A stretch of DNA of 64,000 nt. Origin: Pelagadaptatus aseana. Its GTDB lineage: Bacteria > Pseudomonadota > Gammaproteobacteria > Pseudomonadales > Cellvibrionaceae. The DNA is taken from the NCBI GenBank assembly GCA_040365065.1, contig BAABNI010000002.1:186001-250000 (forward strand). The letters run 5' to 3'. The notes below the pieces were generated by a model. The model was not told the DNA's origin and ran no database searches. It saw nothing but the letters and a program-made list of their open reading frames with translations. Position 1 is the first letter of the stretch. Each line of letters opens with the position of its first letter. Shown one piece after another: positions 51,226-58,783 of this stretch. The translations under genes and the position numbers were made by a program.

Positions 51226-52557
51226 TTAGAAAAATTCTGCGTAGTGCTTCAGTTCCCAATCGGAAACATGGCGACTGTATTCAATCCACTCGGTGCGTTT
51301 GACCTTGAGAAACTCTTCCACAATTTCCTTACCCAGCCGCTCGGTTAACACGGTGTCGGCTTCCAGCGCATCCAGAGCTTCGTTCAGATTTTGCGGCAGG
51401 ATGTCGATGCCTTTTTCATGGCGTTCCTGCTCGGTCATGGAGTACAGATTGATGTTTTGCGGCTCACCCGGATCCAGCTCGCGCTCAATGCCATCAAGGC
51501 CTGCGGCAATAATCGCGGCGTGCACCAGATAAGGGTTACAACCGGCGTCCGGCAGACGGAACTCCAGGCGACCGTAGGGCACGCGAACCATGGCGGAACG
51601 GTTGTTATCACCGTAGGCAATGTAGGCCGGTGCCCAGGTGGCACCGGAGGCAGAACCGCCCACTACCAGACGCTTGTAGGAGTTAACCGTTGGCGCAGCA
51701 ATGGCACACAGGGCTTTGGCGTGATGCAACAGACCGGCGGTAAAGTGGTAGGCCATCTTCGACAGACCCATGCCATTACTGTCGCTGTCGTCATTAAACA
51801 GATTCTTGCCATCCTCATCGGTAATGGAGAGATGGAAGTGCATGCCGTTACCGGTGCGATCGGAAGTGGGTTTCGGCATAAAGGAGCACACCATGCCCAG
51901 ATCGTTGGCAATTTCACCGGCACCCATGCGCACCATGGTAAAGCGATCGGCAGACTCCAGAGCGTTGCCATAGGTGTAGTTGATTTCAAACTGGCCATTG
52001 GCGTCTTCATGATCGATTTGATAGACATCGAAGTCCAGCTGCTGCAGAGATTCGACCAGGGTTTCCAGAAATTCGCGAGAGCGTGACAACCCCTTGTAGT
52101 CGTAACAGGGCTTGGCCAGCACGTCACTCTTGTCCACCGGTTCCAGCCCGCCGTCTGCGGTACGGTTGAACAGGGAGAATTCCGGCTCCAGACCTGAATT
52201 CAGCGTCCACCCCTTGTCGGCCAGCAGTTTCAATTGCCTCTTCAAGACCACACGACTGTCGTAGGGATAGGGCTCGCCATTGACGTGACCATCACAAACG
52301 ATGCGGGCGTAGCCCGGCTGCCAGGGAACAATAGAGAGAGTATCGAGATCACCACGCGCCATAAAATCAGGACCATGAGGCTCCATACCCAAGCCCCAGA
52401 CAGCAAAACCGGCAAAACCGGCACCATTCTCAACCACGTCCATTAAGCAGTGGACTGGCACTGACTTGGTTTTCGCAACACCGTGAATGTCGACAAACTG
52501 GGCCAAAACGTACTTGATCTCGTTGTCACTGATGAACTTATCGATATCTTTGGACAT
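51226..52557 (-). CDS. gmaS: Gamma-glutamylmethylamide synthetase (glutamine synthetase type III-like)
   Basis: A 443-residue GlnA-fold ATP ligase. The GS beta-grasp lies at about 15-110 (VLAQFVDIHGVAKTKSVP). The catalytic domain shows GLEPEFSLFN, GQFEINYTYGNAL, GNGMHFHLSITD, NSYKRLVVGG and RVPYGRLEFRLPDAGCNPYL. Databases often call this group type III glutamate-ammonia ligase or GlnT. First place in an operon with mgsABC and mgdABCD makes gamma-glutamylmethylamide synthetase the better call. The ATG giving MSKDIDKF is used, with AGGGAG upstream. It joins methylamine to glutamate with ATP, starting the NMG pathway. Confidence 0.86.
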   Translation of the reverse strand: MSKDIDKFISDNEIKYVLAQFVDIHGVAKTKSVPVHCLMDVVENGAGFAGFAVWGLGMEPHGPDFMARGDLDTLSIVPWQPGYARIVCDGHVNGEPYPYDSRVVLKRQLKLLADKGWTLNSGLEPEFSLFNRTADGGLEPVDKSDVLAKPCYDYKGLSRSREFLETLVESLQQLDFDVYQIDHEDANGQFEINYTYGNALESADRFTMVRMGAGEIANDLGMVCSFMPKPTSDRTGNGMHFHLSITDEDGKNLFNDDSDSNGMGLSKMAYHFTAGLLHHAKALCAIAAPTVNSYKRLVVGGSASGATWAPAYIAYGDNNRSAMVRVPYGRLEFRLPDAGCNPYLVHAAIIAAGLDGIERELDPGEPQNINLYSMTEQERHEKGIDILPQNLNEALDALEADTVLTERLGKEIVEEFLKVKRTEWIEYSRHVSDWELKHYAEFF

Positions 52558-52602
52558 ATCTGAACTCCCTGAAGGCAAGTGATTTTCTTTTTAGTAAATA
52601 AA

Positions 52603-52673
52603 TTTCCCTTATAGGAAAGCATTAATCATGCCACAATTTTTCCGATTAGGAATATTAGTTTCCTGAAAGGATA
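52603..52673. promoter_or_regulatory. Three inverted-repeat operators between gmaS and the XRE-cupin gene
   Basis: TTTCC-N6-GGAAA at 52603-52618, TTTCC-N5-GGAAT at 52639-52653 and TTTCC-N5-GGATA at 52659-52673. The last two are 20 bp apart centre to centre. The first covers the predicted start of gmaS transcription, as expected for repression. The divergent XRE-cupin protein is the obvious candidate to bind them. Confidence 0.65.
52618..52633 (-). promoter_or_regulatory. Sigma-54-like promoter of the methylamine operon
   Basis: The minus strand reads TGGCATGATTAATGCT against TGGCAC-N5-TTGCW. The essential GG and GC are in place, with two mismatches. Transcription would begin near 52607, about 50 bases before gmaS. 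Confidence 0.45.
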
Positions 52674-52804
52674 ACTTCATATTTTTCAAGACGATAGTAA
52701 TTTTTTATTCTTTATGGGAATATTTTGCTTAAGAAAGGACTCAGACGCTTCCGGCACTTTTCGCACCAAACCAGAACAACACGCACCAATCAGAGGCATT
52801 TTTA

Positions 52805-53398
52805 ATGACGGATACGCGCGCAACCAAATTCGATCTGGACCAATACATCGGCATGAAAGTTAAAAAGGCACGACTGGATCAGGGCCTCAAACTGGTGGAT
52901 GTCGCCCGCATTTCAGGCATCAGCCAGGGTATGGTCAGCAAAATAGAAAATGCACAGGTATCCACCAGCCTGGAAACCCTCAATCGCCTGTGTGATGCCA
53001 TTGGCCTGCCTATTTCCAAACTGTTTTCCGACTACGATCGCCCCGACGGTGGCGCGCAGTTCACCAAAGCCGATGAGGGACTGGAAGTGGTCAGGCGGGG
53101 AACGGACAAGGGTCACACCTACCAGCTGCTGACCTACAAGCGCGGCGGCAAGACCACCTTTGAGCCCTTTATGGTGACCATGGACGATCTGTCGGAAGTG
53201 TTTCCGACCTTCTCCCACCCGGGCGAAGAATTTATTTATGTGGTGTCAGGCAAACTGGTTTACCGCCATGGCAACCACCTCTATGAAATGGAAGCTGGGG
53301 ACAGTCTCACCTTTGATGCCGAGGTGCCCCACGGGCCGGAGACTCTGGTTGAAGCCCCCATCAAACTGCTGTCGATTATCCATTATTCCGATGATTGA
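52805..53398 (+). CDS. XRE-family regulator with C-terminal cupin domain
   Basis: A 197-residue regulator: HTH at about 18-75 (KKARLDQGLKLVDVARISGISQGMVSKIENA) and a cupin at about 115-192 (SHPGEEFIYVVSGKLVYRHG, GDSLTFDAEVPHGPE). Proteins of this type (PuuR group) usually sense a small metabolite and control neighbouring catabolic genes. It is divergent from gmaS across 247 bp with three candidate operators, so it most likely regulates methylamine use. The effector may be methylamine, GMA or NMG; this is inference. Confidence 0.88.
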   Translation: MTDTRATKFDLDQYIGMKVKKARLDQGLKLVDVARISGISQGMVSKIENAQVSTSLETLNRLCDAIGLPISKLFSDYDRPDGGAQFTKADEGLEVVRRGTDKGHTYQLLTYKRGGKTTFEPFMVTMDDLSEVFPTFSHPGEEFIYVVSGKLVYRHGNHLYEMEAGDSLTFDAEVPHGPETLVEAPIKLLSIIHYSDD

Positions 53399-53484
53399 TT
53401 CGGCACAAAAAGAAAACAGAATCACTCAATAAAAACACCCGAATGGGTGAGCCACATTTTTATCGCTTCCACTATATTGATCTC

Positions 53485-53496
53485 GACTCTTGAGTC
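53485..53496. promoter_or_regulatory. Perfect 12-bp palindrome upstream of a sigma-54 promoter
   Basis: GACTCTTGAGTC lies 26 bp upstream of the -24 element at 53522. It may be an operator acting on that promoter. Confidence 0.4.
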
Positions 53497-53521
53497 ATAG
53501 ATAACCTCTTTGACAAGCTTC

Positions 53522-53537
53522 TGGCACTGTCCTTGCA
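53522..53537 (+). promoter_or_regulatory. Consensus sigma-54 promoter
   Basis: TGGCACTGTCCTTGCA matches TGGCAC-N5-TTGCA at every defined base. Transcription would start near 53548 and run into the secreted-protein gene at 53651 with a leader of about 100 bases. The leader holds the inverted repeat AATTC-N8-GAATT. Confidence 0.8.
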
Positions 53538-53650
53538 ATATTCCAGAGGTGTTTTCACGAGTTCTAAACAACAACATTGAACGTTAATACAAATCAAAAT
53601 TCCGTATAGAGAATTACGCCACCACCCATCTGCAAACAGGACGGCTAATT

Positions 53651-54178
53651 ATGCACAGATCAATCGGAATACTTTTTTTCTCACTTATCAGCTTACTGGC
53701 AAGCACACTGGCAACCGCTGACACCATCAGACACACGTCAACGGATTATGCAGCCTCGGTATCTGGTAACGTTTACACCTTCACCATTCGCCAGGGAGAT
53801 CGACTGGAAGTCTACACAGACCGTGCCGGCGACATGAGAATGTGGACCCATCGGGTCAGCAACCGCAGCCACAAGATTTCTCCGGTTATCAACTCCAACT
53901 CCAAAGGCGTGATTACTCTGATGGGTACCGGACTGATTGATAAAACCGAGGCAGGGGTAAACTTTAAAATTTCAGAAGCCAGCAACGGCAGAAAGCTGGT
54001 GGTTGATGCCAGTGACGCCGGCATGCATCAGGTGGTGGACTTTGGCAACATACTTTGGGCCAGCACCAGCGATTCATCCAAAAGCACTTACTGCAAGCTG
54101 GTGGTAAAAGTCATTCCGAAAAATCATACGCCCATTGCTGCAGCCAATCGCGCCGCCAAGCAGGACCCGACCAGCTAG
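53651..54178 (+). CDS. Unrecognised secreted protein under a sigma-54 promoter
   Basis: A 175-residue exported protein. The signal peptide (IGILFFSLISLLASTLA) should be cut near ATADTI, leaving about 150 residues. The mature part is beta-rich with alternating polar and hydrophobic stretches (YTFTIRQGDRLEVYTDRAG, KGVITLMGTGLIDKTEAG), one cysteine, and a loose C-terminal tail (AANRAAKQDPTS). I recognise no family. The start follows a GGACGG-type site. It is a single-gene unit. The sigma-54 promoter links it to nitrogen, carbon or surface control. Confidence 0.72.
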   Translation: MHRSIGILFFSLISLLASTLATADTIRHTSTDYAASVSGNVYTFTIRQGDRLEVYTDRAGDMRMWTHRVSNRSHKISPVINSNSKGVITLMGTGLIDKTEAGVNFKISEASNGRKLVVDASDAGMHQVVDFGNILWASTSDSSKSTYCKLVVKVIPKNHTPIAAANRAAKQDPTS

Positions 54179-54182
54179 ATCG

Positions 54183-54683
54183 TCACTGCTTCAGGTTTTG
54201 CTCGATCTCTCTGGCTATTTGCCTGGTGCTGTCACTGGCACCGGGCCCGGCGATAAAAGTGATATCTCGCAGGCTTAGCTCTCGGTCATCGGAGGCCTTG
54301 ACCGACATCTTCTGAATCGGTTCACGGTTTTCAGCATCCACAATCACGAGGGGCTCCTGCCCCTCGCCAAAGATCCACTGATCCCCCCACTGGCCTACGG
54401 CTGCAATCACCGGAAACAGAGCAAATCCCTTTTCGGTCAGACAATATTCATATCGCGATGACCCCAGACCAACCGGACGCTTTTCGAGTATGCCGTGTTC
54501 TTGCAAATGCTCGAGACGCTGGCTCAGAATATTTTTGGATATGCCGATATTTTTGGCAAAGGCCGAGAAAGATTTAACGCCATAGAAAGCATCACGAATG
54601 ATCATGATCGACCACTTGTCGCCCACAGCCTCGGCCGCCTGTGCCCAACTGCAATTAAAATGTGCGAGAGATTTTCGTTTCAT
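54183..54683 (-). CDS. HxlR-family transcriptional regulator
   Basis: A 166-residue winged-helix protein. The HxlR pattern is clear: FNCSWAQAAEAVGDKWSIMIIRDAFYGVKSFSAF, shown in parts, and LSQRLEHLQEHGILEKRPV, followed by YCLTEKGFALFPVIAAVGQWGD. HxlR proteins sense electrophiles, aldehydes or redox stress. It lies 34 bp after a secreted hydrolase gene on the same strand, probably in its operon. It may control the divergent promoter at 55678-55789. Confidence 0.9.
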   Translation of the reverse strand: MKRKSLAHFNCSWAQAAEAVGDKWSIMIIRDAFYGVKSFSAFAKNIGISKNILSQRLEHLQEHGILEKRPVGLGSSRYEYCLTEKGFALFPVIAAVGQWGDQWIFGEGQEPLVIVDAENREPIQKMSVKASDDRELSLRDITFIAGPGASDSTRQIAREIEQNLKQ

Positions 54684-54717
54684 GACGCCATTCTAATGCT
54701 TTCATTGCGAATTAACA

Positions 54718-55677
54718 TCAAAGCTTTTGCTGGAACCATTTCAGAGCCAGATCACTGCCCTTGGCGTAACCACCAAAATAAATGCCGTAGTGATTAATCC
54801 CGGGAATCACATGGTATTCCGTGGCCACGCTGGCTTTGTTATGAATGATGTCATACGCCTTTTTACTGTGCTCTTCATTGTTAAACAGTTGCTCATCACC
54901 GGCGGCAATCAACAGCGTCGGAACAGACACAGAGGCCACATCAGCCAATGGCTGATACTGAATAAAACGAGCCAGGTGCGGTGTACCCTGCAAACCGGGA
55001 ATGCCATCGATTCCTTCCGGAATCGGACTCAAATTGCCACGGGCAATATCAATCGCTCGTTTTTTTGCGTAGGCCAGTTTAGGGCCTGCCATGGTCGGGA
55101 AAGCACCTACCTGTGTCACCAAAGCCGCAATACGCTCATCACGCACGGCATTAGCCACCATAATGCCACCACCAAAACTGGTTCCCCAGGCGCCAATGCG
55201 CGCACTGTCGACATTGGGCTCACCTTCCAGATAGTCCACTGCTGAACGCACATTCTGAACCCAGTCTATGGGATCCACCAGATCCCGGACTACGTGGATA
55301 CTGACAGTCGCATTACCCTGATCATCAAGCTCCGGCTTGCCATTGAGTAGCAGATTACCGCCGGATTCTCCCCAACTGCTGTGAGTAAAGGTGAGCGCGA
55401 TAAAACCCGCCTCGGCAAACTTGGCGGCGTATCGTGCCGCCGTATTCTTGTCTCCGCCCCAACCGTGACTGGTCACAATGGCCGGAACTTTCTGATTCTG
55501 CAGATTCTTTGGCCGGAAGATATCCCCATCCAGCGCCCGCCCATCACTCCAGATGGTGATGACCTTACGCTCCACACTCTCTGGCAAAACCACTTCCGGG
55601 TATTTGGGTGCGGCCTGAACAACAGCCGTTACCGCCAATATGATCAGGGAAAACACCGATATAACTAACCGTGACAT
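54718..55677 (-). CDS. Secreted alpha/beta hydrolase (dienelactone-hydrolase-like)
   Basis: A 319-residue exported hydrolase. The ATG giving MSRLVISVFSL is preferred because AGGA precedes it and a signal peptide follows directly (cut near VVQAA-PKYP). The core shows SHGWGGDKNTAARYAAKFAE, the nucleophile elbow GTSFGGGIMVANA and the late HVIPGINHYGIYF histidine. Families nearby include dienelactone hydrolases and Xaa-Pro-type esterases. The substrate is unknown. It is divergent from two MBL hydrolase genes, so the locus may process one compound outside the cytoplasm. Confidence 0.83.
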   Translation of the reverse strand: MSRLVISVFSLIILAVTAVVQAAPKYPEVVLPESVERKVITIWSDGRALDGDIFRPKNLQNQKVPAIVTSHGWGGDKNTAARYAAKFAEAGFIALTFTHSSWGESGGNLLLNGKPELDDQGNATVSIHVVRDLVDPIDWVQNVRSAVDYLEGEPNVDSARIGAWGTSFGGGIMVANAVRDERIAALVTQVGAFPTMAGPKLAYAKKRAIDIARGNLSPIPEGIDGIPGLQGTPHLARFIQYQPLADVASVSVPTLLIAAGDEQLFNNEEHSKKAYDIIHNKASVATEYHVIPGINHYGIYFGGYAKGSDLALKWFQQKL

Positions 55678-55718
55678 AGACAATCCTCGCTTAACTCGCA
55701 ATTTCATAACAATACCCA

Positions 55719-55763
55719 ATGGTTGCATTATGAAACCATAATAGATTTAATAGTTCAAACCAT
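55719..55763. promoter_or_regulatory. Inverted-repeat operator between the hydrolase-HxlR and MBL operons
   Basis: ATGGTT-N9-AACCAT (55719-55739) is a perfect inverted repeat, and a further AACCAT half-site lies at 55758-55763, 24 bp on. The site sits in the 112-bp divergent promoter region. HxlR is the best candidate to bind it. Confidence 0.55.
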
Positions 55764-55789
55764 AAGTCAGTCACAACAGGAAACCGACG

Positions 55790-56803
55790 ATGCTAAAGAA
55801 CACTTTGAAACGATTTTTGATGGGGGGATTGTTGCTATTAAGCCTGCCGTCTGCGCTGGTCAATGCACTGGAAGTCAGTCTCTACGTATCCGAACCGGAG
55901 GAAATCAACACCACCTCAGCGCTGATCAAGGGCCACAGCGAAATGATGGTGGTCTCGGCACAACCCAATATTTCTGCAGCTACCCGACTGGCGAATGAAA
56001 TAGAAGCAACCGGTCTTGAACTGAAATACATTTTCCTGACCCACGCGCATCTGGATCACTTTCAAGGCGCCAGCGTACTGCTGAAACGTTTCCCCAATGC
56101 CCGCTTTATTGCCACTCCGGATGTCGCTGAGCTGCAAAGAAAGCGCATTGCAGTGAGTGATGACCTCGCCCGATCCCGTTACGGTGATAACGCAGCAGTG
56201 CCCTCGCCAATTGTTGCTCCCTATAACGAAGATACAATTTTCATCGATGGCCAACCGGTAGAACTGTCCAGAGGCTTTTATGGTGATGTGGCCCTGGGAG
56301 AACCCGACGAACCGCACACGGTGGCCTATGTACCCAGTGCCCACACCCTGATCCCCAGTGACATCATTTATTACAACGGTCATGTCATGATGGGCGGCTC
56401 CACCAAAGAAAGCCGCCGGATTTGGCTGACACAGATCAATCACTGGTTAAAGCAGGATTATAAGATGGTGATCCCCGGGCACATGCCCAAGGGTTCGGAC
56501 CTGACCCCAATGGGAGCGCTGACCCATACCCGCGATTACATCATGGCCTACGATCTCGCTCTGGAGAATCATGACAACGCCGAAGATGTCATTGCCGAAA
56601 TGAAACGCCAGTTCCCAACTATCGGCCATGAATCGGCCTTGCTGATTGGCACCTATATGAATTTCAAAGTGATGCATAAGTTGCTGTTCAACCCGACCGT
56701 GGAAACCATTTTCTCCATTCTTCCCGACGCACTGGCCAAATGGATCGATGAAAAAATCTACGAGTCCAAAAAAGCCGACTGGCAGGGTGAACACATCCAC
56801 TGA
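55790..56803 (+). CDS. Secreted MBL-fold metallo-hydrolase (first of pair)
   Basis: A 337-residue protein with a signal peptide (FLMGGLLLLSLPSALVNA) and a metallo-beta-lactamase fold. Metal ligands are visible: HAHLDH near residue 84, His in YVPSAHTLIPSDIIYY with its nearby Asp, and His in VIPGHMPKG. The C-terminal 100 residues are helical. It is 14 bp upstream of a second MBL gene. The pair are only distantly alike, so this is not a recent tandem copy. The substrate is unknown; lactones or esters are possible. Confidence 0.82.
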   Translation: MLKNTLKRFLMGGLLLLSLPSALVNALEVSLYVSEPEEINTTSALIKGHSEMMVVSAQPNISAATRLANEIEATGLELKYIFLTHAHLDHFQGASVLLKRFPNARFIATPDVAELQRKRIAVSDDLARSRYGDNAAVPSPIVAPYNEDTIFIDGQPVELSRGFYGDVALGEPDEPHTVAYVPSAHTLIPSDIIYYNGHVMMGGSTKESRRIWLTQINHWLKQDYKMVIPGHMPKGSDLTPMGALTHTRDYIMAYDLALENHDNAEDVIAEMKRQFPTIGHESALLIGTYMNFKVMHKLLFNPTVETIFSILPDALAKWIDEKIYESKKADWQGEHIH

Positions 56804-56817
56804 CAAGGTAATCTGTT

Positions 56818-57606
56818 ATGACACTCAAGCTGAAACTCATCGCCATAGCCACGATTGCGTCGCTGTTGCTTTTGGTTGGATTTATCTTCTATCCAAGCTC
56901 CGCCGGTATGCGCCAACAAGGCAACCTGAACATTGCCACATTCTCAAAGGACTTTACCAATGTTCACCTGGTGTCCTTTGAGGGCAAACACCTGTTGATT
57001 GATGCCGGCCTTGGTAAACACCAACAGGCACTGGAAAGCTTTCTGGCATCCAGCGGCGTTAAGGCCAAGGATCTGAGCGCCCTGATCGTAACCCATGGCC
57101 ACCACGATCACGCAGGAACAGCCGCCTATTTTCAGAAGAAACACGGTGTCAAAATCATTGGCGGAAAAGCGGATTTAAGCTATTTCAGCACAGGTAAAAA
57201 CGGCACCCTTTGTCCAACCAGTCTGATGGCCAGAGCCCGTCATAACATGGATCAGAAGGGAACTTTTGAAAAATTCGAACCGGATATTCTCGTCGAGAAT
57301 CAACTGGATATCAGCAACCTGATCGGTACTCCCGCGAAAATCACCAACGTACCGGGTCACACGCCCGGCTCACTGGTGATCACCTTGGGAGGCGTTGCCT
57401 TTGTCGGTGACCTGCTACGGGGTGGACTCATCAATCAGTCCGTGGCGGCCATGCACTTTTATCAATGCAATTTTCCCGCGTTAAAACAAGGCACACAAAC
57501 ACTGCTGACAGAACTGGCGCCACAGGCAGCGACTTTTTTCCCCTCCCATCTTGGTCCGGTGACTCGCTCGTCGGTTGAAAACCTGCTGCAAGTCATTCCC
57601 GAATAA
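56818..57606 (+). CDS. Membrane-anchored or secreted MBL-fold hydrolase (second of pair)
   Basis: A 262-residue protein with an N-terminal hydrophobic segment (LIAIATIASLLLLVGFIFY), either anchor or signal. The MBL core has THGHHDHAGTAAYF, VPGHTPGSLVITL followed by FVGDLLRGG, and FFPSHLGPV, so all metal ligands are present. It resembles the lactonase/glyoxalase II-like group. It is co-transcribed with the MBL gene before it and the double NTF2-like gene 21 bp after it. The reaction is unknown. Confidence 0.83.
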   Translation: MTLKLKLIAIATIASLLLLVGFIFYPSSAGMRQQGNLNIATFSKDFTNVHLVSFEGKHLLIDAGLGKHQQALESFLASSGVKAKDLSALIVTHGHHDHAGTAAYFQKKHGVKIIGGKADLSYFSTGKNGTLCPTSLMARARHNMDQKGTFEKFEPDILVENQLDISNLIGTPAKITNVPGHTPGSLVITLGGVAFVGDLLRGGLINQSVAAMHFYQCNFPALKQGTQTLLTELAPQAATFFPSHLGPVTRSSVENLLQVIPE

Positions 57607-57627
57607 TTCAGATATCGAGACAACAAT

Positions 57628-58683
57628 ATGCAACACACTGACAACAAAGCACATTCCACGGTTTCTGATAATCGCCCGCCAAATTGTTTGGGCAATGTCA
57701 CCGAATATTCATGGGCGGATGCTTTTTATAGAAAAGACATCGATGCGTTCCTGAATATTTTTGATCCCCGAGTCACCCAATCCGCCTCTACCAGCCCCTA
57801 TATCAACTACGGCAGCCAGGAGGTAGCAGGGACATTTCAATGGGCCAGCCACTTCTATCAGCGTTGCGACTTCACCCATCAGGCATCGGCCCATCTGATT
57901 GAATTTCTGGAGTGGGACTTAACCACCGCCAATAATATGCACATGACCGGTATGACGGTTTTAACCAAAGATCCGAAAGGCAAAGTCATCAAGGTCTTCA
58001 ATGGCCACCGCAATCTCACCGAAACCGTTATATTTCCGGAGCACTTTGTAAAAGGCCCAACAGGCAAAGGCACCGTTGCCCTGTTCCATAAAAAGGCGCT
58101 GAAAAAATACGGGCTTGATCATCAGTTTCCAAGAAACACCCTTGACTTCAAAGCGACCTCGGATGTCTCGGAAGCAGCCTATATCGATGCGTTCCGGTCT
58201 GGTCTGAGCAGCGAATTCATCAACCTTCTGGCCGACGATGTGGAGCTTTCCGGCAGCTATGTCGCCAACACGCTCAAAGGGAAAAACAGGGTCAGCCATT
58301 GTATGGGACTGGTTGCCAATTTCTATGAACACTGCACCTTCACTACCCAGGCAACTGAGGGTAACCGAACCTACCTGCTCTATCGCGGCAGATTGCGCAA
58401 CGGCATGGTCATCAGCGATGGTTTTTTAATACTGGTTCGCAATGCATCGGGCCAGATTACAGAGATCATGGACAACCCCATCCCCATGCATGCCGGCACC
58501 CTGATTTCTGCCTATCTGGCAGCGCATCATGATGACAAGGCCTTTGCCGAACAATTTTTCTATCACGAAAAACTGTTTGCCAAAGCCGTCAGCCGATATT
58601 CACTCGATGGCGTCTATGGCGATAAAACCCGTGATTTGTCATCAATCAAGGGCTTTCTGGCGCATTTTTTTATTCAGGTTTAG
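57628..58683 (+). CDS. Protein with two NTF2/SnoaL-like domains
   Basis: A 351-residue protein with no signal peptide. It holds two copies of an NTF2-like alpha+beta barrel (about 25-165 and 178-300). WADAFYRKDIDAFLNIFDPRV...ASHFYQRCDFTHQA in copy one matches YIDAFRSGLSSEFINLLADDV...VANFYEHCTFTTQA in copy two. The second copy ends with the SnoaL-type FLILVRNASGQITEIMDNPIPMH. A 50-residue helical tail follows. SnoaL-type folds include isomerases and hydrolases of polyketides or steroids. It is the last gene of the MBL operon. Activity is unknown. Confidence 0.75.
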   Translation: MQHTDNKAHSTVSDNRPPNCLGNVTEYSWADAFYRKDIDAFLNIFDPRVTQSASTSPYINYGSQEVAGTFQWASHFYQRCDFTHQASAHLIEFLEWDLTTANNMHMTGMTVLTKDPKGKVIKVFNGHRNLTETVIFPEHFVKGPTGKGTVALFHKKALKKYGLDHQFPRNTLDFKATSDVSEAAYIDAFRSGLSSEFINLLADDVELSGSYVANTLKGKNRVSHCMGLVANFYEHCTFTTQATEGNRTYLLYRGRLRNGMVISDGFLILVRNASGQITEIMDNPIPMHAGTLISAYLAAHHDDKAFAEQFFYHEKLFAKAVSRYSLDGVYGDKTRDLSSIKGFLAHFFIQV

Positions 58684-58783
58684 ACGCATTATTACCCGAC
58701 TCTGCAGAGGCAGCCACAGTCAAGACAACGTCCGATACTGGCATCATATGTGGCTGTCAGATTCTGCCGAGTTAACAACTCGG

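Noticed and set aside
41094..52557. Genomic island carrying the methylamine operon
   Set aside because: No integrase, tRNA junction, flanking repeats or obvious shift in composition; transfer cannot be argued from this window.
58767..58783. Palindrome CCGAGTTAACAACTCGG as a terminator for the NTF2-like or transglycosylase gene
   Set aside because: The stem is seven pairs with no T-run on either strand; it may be chance between convergent genes.
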